Source of the DNA: an uncultured Chloroflexota bacterium
GTDB lineage: Bacteria; Chloroflexota; Chloroflexia; Thermomicrobiales; UBA6265
Assembly: GCA_937901745.1 (NCBI GenBank)
Contig: CALGSZ010000157.1
Span: 1-64,000, forward strand
Reading direction: 5' to 3'
Length of the DNA stretch: 64,000 nt
Positions 35,639 to 44,002 of this stretch are shown here, one piece after another. Position 1 is the first letter of the stretch, and every line of letters begins with the position of its first letter. The position numbers and the translations under genes were made by a program. Under the pieces are notes generated by a model. It was not told where the DNA came from. It made no database searches and worked only from the letters and a program-made list of their open reading frames with translations.

Positions 35639-36706
35639 ATGTCGAAACCGCCATACCGTTCCCAACGCGAAAACCCAAGTGAGCGCCGGCGTCGTGGAGC
35701 CGCGGTCGAGCCGATAGACGCTCGACCCGCGGAGGAGGTCATCCCCTGGCAGCGTCCGCCCGACGTCTCGCCAGCCGCGATGCCGGGCATCGTCGTCCGG
35801 GCGTTCGGCAAGTTCTTCGCCGTCCAGCTTCGCGATGAGCCGCGCCAGCTTCTTTCGACAGTGAAGGGAACGCTGAAGCGGGAGCGGCGCCGGACCGACC
35901 TCGTCGCGGTCGGCGATCGAGTCTGGGTGGTTGACGTTGGCGAAGGTGAGGGGCGAATCGAGGCGGTCGAGCCGCGGACGCGCGTGCTGGCCCGAGCGGC
36001 GCGTCGGGCGGAGGAGATCGAGCAGGTTATCCTCGCCAACCCCGATCAGGCGCTCTTCGTCTTCACAGTGCGCGAGCCAGAGCCGCATCGCCGGATGCTC
36101 GACCGGTTCTTGGTGCTTGCCGAATCTCGCGGGTTACCGGCAATCGTTGGCGTCAACAAGATCGACCTAGATGGTCCCGCCGATGATGGCTCCGGGCGGC
36201 TCCTTTCCCGCGCGATCTTCGGTGATTACGAATCGATTTACCCGGTGATCTATTTCAGCGCGCGCACGGGGGAGGGGATCGAGCGCGTCGCTGAGATGTT
36301 GCGCGGGAAGGTGACGGTCGTCGCCGGGCCGTCGGGAGTTGGAAAGTCGAGCTTGCTCAACGCACTCGACCCGTCCGGGCAGCGCGCAGTCGGTGAGATC
36401 TCAGCAGCGACGGGCAAGGGGCGCCACACGACGACCGCGACGCAGCTATGGCGGATCGGCCCTGATACCTACGTTGCCGACACGCCGGGGATCCGCGCGC
36501 TGGCATTGCATGGCGTGCCGCCAGAGATGCTAGACGACTGCTTCCCGGAGTTTCGCCCGTATCTCGGGCAGTGCTTCTATCCGGATTGCGCGCATCTGCA
36601 GGAGCCCGGCTGCGCCGTGCGGGACGCGGTTGACGAAGGAGCCATCTCGCGCGAGCGCTACGAAAGCTACGCTGCGTTGCGTCGCGGAGAACCCGACGAC
36701 GAGTAG
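35639..36706 (+). CDS. rsgA: Ribosome small-subunit-dependent GTPase RsgA
   Basis: 355 residues with the circularly permuted GTPase order that defines RsgA/YjeQ: the N-terminal OB-fold (GIVVRAFGKFFAVQL), G4 motif GVNKIDLDG near 175, then G1 GPSGVGKSS (230-238), G2-like GRHTTTATQL and G3 DTPGIRALAL. The C-terminal zinc knuckle CFYPDCAHLQEPGC is complete. RsgA helps late maturation of the 30S subunit. The first 40 residues are basic and poorly conserved, so the start at 35639 is uncertain; no good ribosome site is visible. Confidence 0.93.
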   Translation: MSKPPYRSQRENPSERRRRGAAVEPIDARPAEEVIPWQRPPDVSPAAMPGIVVRAFGKFFAVQLRDEPRQLLSTVKGTLKRERRRTDLVAVGDRVWVVDVGEGEGRIEAVEPRTRVLARAARRAEEIEQVILANPDQALFVFTVREPEPHRRMLDRFLVLAESRGLPAIVGVNKIDLDGPADDGSGRLLSRAIFGDYESIYPVIYFSARTGEGIERVAEMLRGKVTVVAGPSGVGKSSLLNALDPSGQRAVGEISAATGKGRHTTTATQLWRIGPDTYVADTPGIRALALHGVPPEMLDDCFPEFRPYLGQCFYPDCAHLQEPGCAVRDAVDEGAISRERYESYAALRRGEPDDE

Positions 36707-36718
36707 GCGCGCTGTCGC

Positions 36719-37744
36719 TCAGGCCGACGCGGACGGACGGATCGAAGGCGCAAGCTCCTCGGCCACCAGCCGGATCGTCTCGTGGTCCCTGGCGTCCTGA
36801 ATCTGCACAACGAAGTACTCGATGCCAGCGTCCGCGAGCGCTTGGTAGTACGGTCGAACGCTCTCTGGCGTGCCGTAGACCCTCGTTGCCTTTAGCTCCT
36901 CGGTGAGACCGTCGGGGTAATAGCGGCGCAGCTTGGCTTCGGCGGCGGTCTCCGTCTCCGCCAGCAGGAGCCATGAGGTGAAGTGCGTGCGAAAGATCTC
37001 CTCGTACGGCCGGCCGACTGCCTCGCAGTGCTGGCGCAGCGTGTCGAGCGTCTCTCGAACGGCGTCCTGAGAGCGCACCCTCCCGGTGTTGCGGCCAGGT
37101 CCGAAATTGCAGGCGTCCGCGTACTGCGCGACCTGTCGCAGGGTGACGCGCCGGCCACTGCCCGCGACCATGATCGGCGGGCGCGGCTGCTGGACGGGCG
37201 GCGGCGTGATGCGCCCGCCCTCGGTCCAGACATGCTTGCCGTAAAAGGTGAACGGCTCCGGTCCCCAGACGCCGCGAATGATCTGAAGCGCCTCGTCAAG
37301 CAGCTCTTGTCGCTCGCGGATCGAGGGAAACGACAGACCCAACTGCGCGAACTCCTCGACATTCCAGCCGATACCGAGCCCGAGAACGACCCGGCCGCCG
37401 CTGATGTGGTCGAGGTCGGCGGCGAGCCTCGCGTGCATCACCGGATGGCGATGGGCCACGCAGTTGACGACGGAGCCGAGGCGGATCCGCTCAGTCGTCA
37501 TGGCGATGGCCGCCAGATGCAACCACGGATCCGGCGCTTGACCGGGATGGTCGCCGATGAAGAACGCGTCGAGCCCGACCTCCTCCGCCAGCTGACCGGC
37601 AAGGATGACGCTGCGGCTCGGCTCCGGGTCATCGGCGTACGGGAATGCTTGCAGGCTAAAGCCCACCCGGCCTTGGAGGCGCTGGCGCCAGATATCCGCT
37701 GGGCAGAGTTGCTGTCTCGCGTCCTGGCGTGCCGCGTTCTGCAT
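36719..37744 (-). CDS. LLM-class (F420-type) flavin-dependent oxidoreductase
   Basis: 341 residues of the luciferase-like monooxygenase TIM barrel. Landmarks: VGFSLQAFPYADDPEPSRSVILAGQLAEEVGLDAFFIGDH, MTTERIRLGSVVNCVAHRHP, LDHISGGRVVLGLGIGWNVEEF and PRPPIMVAGSGRRVTL. Such short LLM proteins in Chloroflexota and Actinobacteria often use coenzyme F420 rather than FMN; which one here is not decidable by eye. ATG 37744 overlaps the stop of the upstream HExxH gene (TGATG) and has AAGGGAAGGGG ahead. Confidence 0.87.
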   Translation of the reverse strand: MQNAARQDARQQLCPADIWRQRLQGRVGFSLQAFPYADDPEPSRSVILAGQLAEEVGLDAFFIGDHPGQAPDPWLHLAAIAMTTERIRLGSVVNCVAHRHPVMHARLAADLDHISGGRVVLGLGIGWNVEEFAQLGLSFPSIRERQELLDEALQIIRGVWGPEPFTFYGKHVWTEGGRITPPPVQQPRPPIMVAGSGRRVTLRQVAQYADACNFGPGRNTGRVRSQDAVRETLDTLRQHCEAVGRPYEEIFRTHFTSWLLLAETETAAEAKLRRYYPDGLTEELKATRVYGTPESVRPYYQALADAGIEYFVVQIQDARDHETIRLVAEELAPSIRPSASA

Positions 37745-38538
37745 CAAGGCAACCCCTTCCCTTCTCGCGGATCGGATCGGATTCTGGTGACATAGGCGCG
37801 GAACCGGTCCGGTCCATCTAGATAGGCTCGCGCAAGCCGGTTCTCAAACCGATCGCCGCGTAAGGCGAAGCGCTTGCCGTCCGTGCCGAAGACCTCGATC
37901 CACCAGCGGGCCTCGGCGGTGTGAGCGGCGATTTCCTCCTCGAGCTCGACACCATTGCCCAACGTCGCGCACGTTCTCCGATAATAGCAGGCGTCTCCGC
38001 TGAAGGCTCGGTCGAGATGTGTCGCCTCGTGGATGAGGAGAGCAGCGAGGATGTCGGCGCGCGTCGAGCGGACGTAGCGGCGATCGACCATGATCGTGCT
38101 GCCGACCCAGCCCAATTCCGGCGAACCGAATGCCCGCGCGAATGCCGAGTTGTACGGGAGATCAGTGACCCCGACGCAGGCGCCCGTAGTCACGAGCATG
38201 TCATACAGGCGGCGACCTTCCTCGGTGGCGCGCATGAGGCCGAACCCGAGGCGCAACGCGCGGCCATAGCTCGAGGGAACGTCGTCGCAAACCGGCAGCG
38301 CGCCGAGTGGGGGCTGGGAGGGCAGACCCGGATCTTCTCCAAGGGAGGCAAGGGCGACCTCCGCCGCGGCCCTCGCCCAATCGTCGATCTCGGTGCCATC
38401 CAGGCGAGTCTCCAAGCCGAGCGCGCCGAAGCGAGCGAACCAGCCGAGGAGGGCAAGACCGATCAAGCCGGCGAACACGATCCGCTTGAGCCAGGAGACG
38501 CGGGCCGGGTGCGCGAGCGATGGGGCCGTAGATGTCAT
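37744..38538 (-). CDS. Membrane-anchored HExxH protein (zincin-like), unknown
   Basis: 264 residues: one N-terminal membrane segment (IVFAGLIGLALLGWFARFGALGL), then an external domain. AALLIHEATHLDRAF contains HEATH, the zincin HExxH motif, and a later ELEEEIAAHTAEARWW could give a third ligand. Two cysteine pairs (PVCDDVP/GACVGVTD, DACYYRRTCATL) may form disulphides. This suggests an anchored metalloprotease, but no known family is recognised. It is translationally coupled to the downstream LLM oxidoreductase gene. Confidence 0.65.
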   Translation of the reverse strand: MTSTAPSLAHPARVSWLKRIVFAGLIGLALLGWFARFGALGLETRLDGTEIDDWARAAAEVALASLGEDPGLPSQPPLGALPVCDDVPSSYGRALRLGFGLMRATEEGRRLYDMLVTTGACVGVTDLPYNSAFARAFGSPELGWVGSTIMVDRRYVRSTRADILAALLIHEATHLDRAFSGDACYYRRTCATLGNGVELEEEIAAHTAEARWWIEVFGTDGKRFALRGDRFENRLARAYLDGPDRFRAYVTRIRSDPREGKGLP

Positions 38539-38871
38539 TGATGTGCCAGTCCTGCCGCCAGCAACGGGACCTGCTCCCCAATGTTGAGTGGAGTATGCCT
38601 GATTGCGAGTGCCATGTACCTGCCTTCAACGTTGCCCCGCCAACTTGATTGCGGTAGCGGATCAAAGGTGACAGCGCCAGACGTAATAGGGATGGTGGCT
38701 AATGGTGACTGCTCGGCGAACATGGCAACCCCGGCCGACTCGGCGTAGGCCGGAAGAAAATCGAGGCATCGCCCGCGCGGCGTCGAATTGCCCGACAATA
38801 CAGTAAAGCTCCAGAGGAGCGGCTGCCCGGTTGAGCAGGCGCAAGATCGGAACTCGTGGGAGGGGAGTGAG
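38539..38871. other. 333-bp gap, no gene supported
   Basis: Between the divergent HExxH gene and the oxidoreductase gene. Open frames here have no ribosome site and no recognisable protein pattern. No promoter of good quality was found. Confidence 0.5.
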
Positions 38872-39993
38872 GTGGACAAGGTCAAGGTTGGCATCATCGG
38901 CTCCCAGTTCGTCGCGCATCTCCACGCCGAGGCGTTTGGGTGGGTGCCGAACGCCGAGGTCGTGGCGGTCGCGTCACCGAATCGCGAGCACGTTACCGCC
39001 TTCGCGGAGCGGTTCGGAATCCCGCGCGCGCTGACTGACTATCGCGATCTGCTCAACATCGACGAGATCGACCTCATCACCATCGCCGTGCCGAACGACC
39101 TCCACGCGCAGGTCTGCATCGACGCGGCGAAAGCGGGGAAGCATGTCGTCTGCGAGAAGCCGCTCTGCCTTTCGCTGGAAGAAGCCGACGCGATGATCTC
39201 TGCGTGCCGTGAGGCCGGGGTCAAGCTCATGTATGCCGAGGAGCTCTGCTTCGCGCCGAAGTACGTCCGCGCGAAGCAGCTCGTGGACGAAGGCGCGCTC
39301 GGCGACATCTTCGTCGTCAAGCAGAGCGAGGAGCATTACGGCCCGCATTCCCCCTGGTTCTGGGATGTGCGTCGCTCGGGTGGCGGCGTGCTGCTCGACA
39401 TGGGCTGCCACTCTATTGCCTTCTGCCGCTGGGTGCTCGGCAATAAGCCGATCGAGAGCGTCTACGCGGCGATGGGCACGTTCGTTCACGGCGACAAGAC
39501 GATCGGCGAAGACCACGCGATCTGCGTGCTGCGCTTCGAGGGTGGGGCGATCGGGCTCTGCGAAAACTCCTGGGGCAAGGCGGGCGGCGTCGATGACAAG
39601 TGCGAGATCTACGGCTCGCTCGGCAATACCCGCGCCGACCTGCTCCGTGGCTCATCGCTCGTGACCTACAGCGAAGTCGGTTACGGCTATGCGGTCGAGA
39701 AGGCGACGACCACCCAGGGCTGGACCTTCACGATGTTCGAGGAGACCTGGAACTACGGCTTCCCGCAGGAGATGCAGCATTTCGTCAATTGCGTCGCGCG
39801 TGACGAGCAACCGATGCTGACGGGCGAGGATGGAAAAGCGGTCCTCGAGGCGATCTTGGCGGCCTACCATTCGGCTGGCACGGGCCAGGAGGTGAAGCTG
39901 CCGTGGACGCCGCCGTCCTACGAGCGACCGATCGAGCTGTGGCGCGGGCCGTTGTCCAATGTAATGATGCCGCCGGGTGAGGCCCGTGCTTGA
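38872..39993 (+). CDS. Gfo/Idh/MocA-family oxidoreductase
   Basis: 373 residues. An N-terminal Rossmann domain (KVKVGIIGSQFVAHLHAEAFG, with a modified GxGxxG), the EKPLCLSLEEADAMI motif containing the conserved EKP, and a C-terminal beta-sheet domain with GGGVLLDMGCHSIAF. These enzymes oxidise or reduce sugars and inositols using NAD(P). GTG 38872 follows GGGAGGGGAGTGAG. It is followed 15 bp later by the ROK kinase and probably forms one operon with it. Confidence 0.9.
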   Translation: MDKVKVGIIGSQFVAHLHAEAFGWVPNAEVVAVASPNREHVTAFAERFGIPRALTDYRDLLNIDEIDLITIAVPNDLHAQVCIDAAKAGKHVVCEKPLCLSLEEADAMISACREAGVKLMYAEELCFAPKYVRAKQLVDEGALGDIFVVKQSEEHYGPHSPWFWDVRRSGGGVLLDMGCHSIAFCRWVLGNKPIESVYAAMGTFVHGDKTIGEDHAICVLRFEGGAIGLCENSWGKAGGVDDKCEIYGSLGNTRADLLRGSSLVTYSEVGYGYAVEKATTTQGWTFTMFEETWNYGFPQEMQHFVNCVARDEQPMLTGEDGKAVLEAILAAYHSAGTGQEVKLPWTPPSYERPIELWRGPLSNVMMPPGEARA

Positions 39994-40008
39994 CGTTGAG
40001 GGTTAGAG

Positions 40009-40998
40009 ATGACTTCCAGCTACCATCTGGGCATCGATCTGGGCGGGACGAATATCAAGCTCGCCGCGATCACTGATGACGGCACGGTAATCGAGCGGCG
40101 TACCGTCCCGACCGAGGCGCACGAGGGGCACGACGCCGTCGTGCAGCGCATGATCGACAACGTGCTTGCGCTAAGAGAGGTCGTGCCAACCGATGCGCCA
40201 GTGACGAGCATCGGCGTGGCCGTGCCCGGCGTGATCGACATGGATGCCGGGATCACAAAGTTCCTTACCAACCTGCCCGGCCACTGGCCGGACGTGCCGG
40301 TCGGTCCGCGTATCGCCGAGGCGACGGGGCTCCCGACGTTTCTCATCAACGATGTCCGAGCTTTCACCGTCGCGGAGCATCAGCTCGGCGCCGCCAAAGG
40401 AGTGACGACCGCGATCTGCTTTGCCGTGGGGACCGGCATCGGCGGCGGAATCGTCGCCAATGGCAAAGTCAACTTTGGCCTTGGCGGGGCGGGTGGAGAG
40501 CTTGGCCACATCATCGTCGATCCGGATGGGCCCCGGTGCAATTGCGGCAACCGCGGCTGCGCCGAAGCGCTCGCCAGTGGCCCGGCGATCGTTGGTGAGG
40601 CCCTGCGGCGGATCGTCCAAGGAGCGACGACGTCGCTGCGCGACCTCATTGACGACGACCTGAACCGCATGACGCCGGCCATCGTCGAGCGCGCCGCAGC
40701 GGAGGGAGATGCCGTCGCGATCGAGATTCTCGAGACCGCCGGGTTCTACCTCGGCATCGCGGTCGCGAGCGCGATTGCTTCTCTCGCGCCAGAGGTTGTG
40801 ATCATTGGCGGAGGGAACGTCAAGCCGGGCGGCGTCTTCTGGCGGGCAATCGAATCGACGGCTCGAGCGCACTCGCATGTCACTGACATCGATCGCATTG
40901 TGTTCAAGCCGCCGGCGCTCGGCTACGAGGCGGGCGTCATTGGCGCCGCGCTCTGGGGCATGCAATCGGTTGCGGCGAGGGCAGGTCACGGGGCATGA
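40009..40998 (+). CDS. ROK-family sugar kinase (glucokinase-like)
   Basis: 329 residues. The ATP-binding DLGGTNIK motif opens the protein (residues 10-17), the ROK signature runs through GTGIGGGIVANGKVNFGLGGAGGELGHI, and the zinc-binding CNCGNRGCAEALASG is intact, which argues for a kinase rather than a repressor. No DNA-binding domain is present. Most relatives phosphorylate glucose; other hexoses are possible. Its stop overlaps the next gene's start (ATGA). Confidence 0.92.
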   Translation: MTSSYHLGIDLGGTNIKLAAITDDGTVIERRTVPTEAHEGHDAVVQRMIDNVLALREVVPTDAPVTSIGVAVPGVIDMDAGITKFLTNLPGHWPDVPVGPRIAEATGLPTFLINDVRAFTVAEHQLGAAKGVTTAICFAVGTGIGGGIVANGKVNFGLGGAGGELGHIIVDPDGPRCNCGNRGCAEALASGPAIVGEALRRIVQGATTSLRDLIDDDLNRMTPAIVERAAAEGDAVAIEILETAGFYLGIAVASAIASLAPEVVIIGGGNVKPGGVFWRAIESTARAHSHVTDIDRIVFKPPALGYEAGVIGAALWGMQSVAARAGHGA

Positions 40999-41681
40999 CA
41001 CGGGCGATTCGGGCGCTCATCTTCGACATGGATGGGCTGTTGGTTGACAGCGAGCCGCTTGCCGCGAAGGCCATGGCGGAGTTCCTGGCGCAGTATGGCC
41101 ACACGCCGCGCGCGGATGTGGCCGCGAAACTTCTGGGCCGACGACTTCCCGACGCCGTTGCGATCGTGCGGGAAGCATATGGGCTGAGTGAGCCGATCGA
41201 CGTGCTGGCTCGTCAATATAGCGCCATGCGACTCGCGGCGCTGCGCGGCAACTTGCGGCCGATGCCGGGAGCCGTTGAGGTCATTAGCTTCGCGCGAGAA
41301 GCTGGCCTGCGAATGGCGCTGGCGACCTCCAGCGCGAGGGAACAGGCGAACGTCGCGTTGGCGGAGGCCGGACTTGCCGGTTGCTTCGATACCGAGGTGA
41401 CTGGTGATGAGGTAGAGCGTGGCAAACCCGCGCCAGACCTCTTCCTCACCGCCGCTTCCCGGCTCGATGTGCCGCCGGAGGCCTGCGCCGTCCTCGAAGA
41501 CTCTCCGCTTGGCATCGAGGCCGCACTCGAGGCGGGGATGCGCGCCATCGCCGTGCCGAATGAGCGGACCGCGGCACTGCCGTTTCCGCCGGGTTGCGCC
41601 GCGATGCTGCCGGATCTGCACGCCGCCATCGCATGGCTTACCGAACAGGGCGTGTCAGCAAATGGCCACAGGACAGATTAG
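40995..41681 (+). CDS. HAD-superfamily hydrolase, beta-phosphoglucomutase-like
   Basis: 228 residues. HAD motif I is LIFDMDGLLVDSEP (nucleophile Asp and the general acid/base Asp two residues on), motif II ALATSSA, motif III with Lys in GDEVERGKPAPDLFL, motif IV VLEDSPLGIEAAL. The alpha-helical cap after motif I places it with beta-phosphoglucomutase and sugar phosphatases. It is coupled by a four-base overlap to the ROK kinase, so it probably acts on the phosphorylated product. Confidence 0.9.
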   Translation: MTRAIRALIFDMDGLLVDSEPLAAKAMAEFLAQYGHTPRADVAAKLLGRRLPDAVAIVREAYGLSEPIDVLARQYSAMRLAALRGNLRPMPGAVEVISFAREAGLRMALATSSAREQANVALAEAGLAGCFDTEVTGDEVERGKPAPDLFLTAASRLDVPPEACAVLEDSPLGIEAALEAGMRAIAVPNERTAALPFPPGCAAMLPDLHAAIAWLTEQGVSANGHRTD

Positions 41682-41768
41682 GGGGCTGGCTTCGACCAGC
41701 GCCGGGCGATGCGATAAGATTTCGGAAGAGAGAGGCGCGGGCAGCTCAGACGCGGCGGAGTAAAGCGA

Positions 41769-42035
41769 ATGACGGTTCGAATCTATCTCCAGGCAGCGCG
41801 TCTCTTGCCCGGACCGCCCCAAGCCGGGGATCTCCCCGCTGAGCGCATCTTCATCCACGCATCGGACGTTCCAGAGCTTTGGGTCGAGACGGAGAGCATC
41901 GCCGTGCCTCCACCGGGCCGGGCCGTTTCCTTCGCGCTGGCCCGGCCGCTCGATATCGGCATCGGGCGGGTGGTTGGGACCATCGAGCGGGCGGTGCGCA
42001 AGAGCACCAAGCAGCGGCTGAACATCGCGCGATAG
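41769..42035 (+). CDS. Small conserved-looking protein, unknown function
   Basis: 88 residues with no signal peptide or membrane segment: MTVRIYLQAARLLPGPPQAG, a FIHASDVPELWVETESIAV strand-like segment and a basic end RKSTKQRLNIAR. No motif or family is recognised. It is flanked on the same strand by the HAD and Ham1-like genes with short gaps and has gene-like codon use. Confidence 0.6.
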   Translation: MTVRIYLQAARLLPGPPQAGDLPAERIFIHASDVPELWVETESIAVPPPGRAVSFALARPLDIGIGRVVGTIERAVRKSTKQRLNIAR

Positions 42036-42069
42036 GGCGGAGCCGACGCTGGATCCGAGTGGCAGCGAC

Positions 42070-42729
42070 GTGGGCAACGTGCGATTGGTCGTCGCGACGA
42101 GGAATCCGGCGAAGGTGGCGGCGATCACGCGGCTGGTGGACACTCTGGCGGATGTCGTTTCGTTCCCAGGCGACATATCCCAAGAGCCCACCACAGAGCC
42201 AACCGCCACTACTATTGACCAACCAACCATCACCCACGCGTCGATCGCGCAAGAGAAGGCAGTTGCTCTATCCCAAGCCCTCCCCGGCGAGCTAGTTGTG
42301 GCGACGGACGGCGGGCTGATCGTTCCGGCTCTCGGCTCACGCTGGGATCCAGTCCGCACCCGGCGCTTCGCCGGTCCAGACGCAACCGACTGGGATCGGG
42401 CGAACGCGCTCCTGCAACTCGCCGCTGGCCTACGCGGTGAGGGACGGTCCATCTGGTGGGAAGAGGCGTTAGCGCTCGCCTGTGACGGAGAGGTGATCGC
42501 TACCTGGACGGCTCGCAGCGGGCCAGGTCTGCTTGCCGAAACGGTGACGCCGGATGAGGTCGCTCGCGGTGGAGGATTCTGGATCCCGGCAGTCTGGCTT
42601 ATCCCGGAGGAGGGGAACCGGCGACTCATCGAGCTCGAGCCTAGCGATCAAGACCGCTACTTCGACCACTGGGCGCGGCTAGGAGAGGAGTTGCGCGCGT
42701 TTCTCCGACGCTACGATGCCGATCGCTGA
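42070..42729 (+). CDS. Ham1/RdgB-like non-canonical purine NTP pyrophosphatase
   Basis: 219 residues. The N-terminal RLVVATRNPAKVAAITRLV matches the family's (S/T)xNxxK substrate-binding strand, and VVATDGGLIVPALGSRWDPVRTRRFAG matches the D(D/T)SGLxVxAL...G(V/I)xSAR region, with GG in place of SG. The central part has unusual Thr-rich sequence (EPTTEPTATTIDQP). Members hydrolyse ITP/XTP/dITP to protect DNA. The changed motif makes activity uncertain. GTG 42070 is the start. Confidence 0.7.
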   Translation: MGNVRLVVATRNPAKVAAITRLVDTLADVVSFPGDISQEPTTEPTATTIDQPTITHASIAQEKAVALSQALPGELVVATDGGLIVPALGSRWDPVRTRRFAGPDATDWDRANALLQLAAGLRGEGRSIWWEEALALACDGEVIATWTARSGPGLLAETVTPDEVARGGGFWIPAVWLIPEEGNRRLIELEPSDQDRYFDHWARLGEELRAFLRRYDADR

Positions 42730-42772
42730 GCAGCTCGCGACGTCCTTCAATTCGCTGACCTGTATACGCCGC

Positions 42773-42994
42773 TCATCGCCTAAGATGAGTGAGTGCATGG
42801 ACACCGTGGACAATGCCAACAATCTCGACTCGGAAACTACGATACCGGCAAGGTGTAGCGCGGCGATTCTCCATCGGGTAGGGGAGTGGCTGCCGGCGTT
42901 GAGATTGCTCCTTGGGATATGTCGTGCATTGCCGAGGGCGCACTCGTTGAGCCAGATAATCGCTCGCCACGAGAGCGATCTTGAATTGAGTCAT
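42773..42994 (-). pseudogene. Possible decayed 5' fragment of a Rossmann-type gene
   Basis: ATG 42994 has a strong GGAGAGGGGCTGCTG site and begins MTQFKIALVASDYLAQ, which looks like the first strand of a hydroxyacid-dehydrogenase-like protein; the following 57 residues have no protein-like pattern and the frame stops at 42773. It occupies the 302-bp gap between the Ham1-like and mannose-6-phosphate isomerase genes, on the opposite strand. No other gene was seen in this gap. Chance is a serious alternative. Confidence 0.25.
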
Positions 42995-43031
42995 CAGCAG
43001 CCCCTCTCCAACCGTGCCAGGAGCTGACGAG

Positions 43032-43985
43032 ATGAATGGCTTCGACTGCTCGCCGATTCGCATCGAGCCCCAGCTGCGCGAAAGGGTTTGGGGTGGGCGC
43101 CGGCTCCGCGCCGATGGTCCTCCGGTGGGTGAGGCGTGGGTCATCCACGGCGCGAATCGGGTCGTCAGCGGACCTGGCGCCGGCGGCAGCCTGGCCGACC
43201 TCGCGGCGACACGTGGAGAGCAGCTACTCGGCCGGCGCGTCGTTGACCGGTACGGGAACCGGGTGCCGCTGTTGATCAAGCTCATCGACGCGGCTGAATG
43301 GCTCTCCGTCCAGGTGCATCCTAACGACGCCGTCGCGCGGCAGCTCGAAGGTCCAGGCTATTTCGGCAAGACCGAGGCTTGGTTCGTCTTGGAATCCGAG
43401 CCGGGCGCGGAAATCATCGCGGGCGTCCGCGAGGGAGTGAGCAAGGCAGAGCTCGAGCGAGCGATCACCGGCGGCGGGATTTTGCCGCTCGTCCAACGAA
43501 TGCCGGTCCAGCCCGACCAGGCGATCTTGCTTCGTGCCGGCACGATTCACGCCCTTGGTCCCGGCATCCTCGTCTACGAGGTGCAGCAAGACTCTGATTT
43601 GACCTACCGCGTCTACGACTGGGATCGTCCCCCCTCGGCTGGGCGCGAGCTTCACATTCAACAGGCCGTCGCTTCGGCCGACCCGCAAGCGAGTCCGGAG
43701 CCGGTGATGGCCGCGAACACCGAGGGAGAACAGGAACTCGTCGCTTGTGAGTACTTTCGCCTGCAACTCGTCACGGTCGGCGAATCACCGCTCTCGCTCG
43801 ACACTGAGCGAGCCTCGTTCCACGCCGTAACCGCCATCGAGGGGACGATTGAGGTTCATACATCGAGCGGGGATGAGACGGTCGCCAAGTACGACTCGGT
43901 CATCATCCCCGCCTGCGCCGGCTCTTACAGCATCGCCGCGAGCGGGACCGGACGCGCCCGGGCATTGGTCGCGTCGGTCCCGTAA
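43032..43985 (+). CDS. manA: Type I mannose-6-phosphate isomerase-like protein
   Basis: 317 residues of the cupin-type phosphomannose isomerase family, short form. Zinc ligands are visible as Gln/His in SVQVHPND, Glu in GKTEAWFVL and His in AGTIHALGPG. LRERVWGGRRL is the family N-terminal motif, and EVQQDSDLTYRVYDWDR follows the active site. It interconverts mannose-6-P and fructose-6-P, feeding GDP-mannose or glycolysis. ATG 43032 is favoured over ATG 43014. It is part of the sugar cluster and convergent with the FAH gene. Confidence 0.9.
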   Translation: MNGFDCSPIRIEPQLRERVWGGRRLRADGPPVGEAWVIHGANRVVSGPGAGGSLADLAATRGEQLLGRRVVDRYGNRVPLLIKLIDAAEWLSVQVHPNDAVARQLEGPGYFGKTEAWFVLESEPGAEIIAGVREGVSKAELERAITGGGILPLVQRMPVQPDQAILLRAGTIHALGPGILVYEVQQDSDLTYRVYDWDRPPSAGRELHIQQAVASADPQASPEPVMAANTEGEQELVACEYFRLQLVTVGESPLSLDTERASFHAVTAIEGTIEVHTSSGDETVAKYDSVIIPACAGSYSIAASGTGRARALVASVP

Positions 43986-44002
43986 CCAGCGACGAGCGCG
44001 GA

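Noticed and set aside
38539..38871. Short minus-strand frames of 87-120 codons in this gap
   Set aside because: No ribosome site and no protein-like composition; they overlap the start of the Gfo/Idh gene.
41769..41790. GGTTCGAATCT as a tRNA T-arm
   Set aside because: No acceptor, D-arm or anticodon stem surrounds it and it lies in the first codons of the 88-residue gene.
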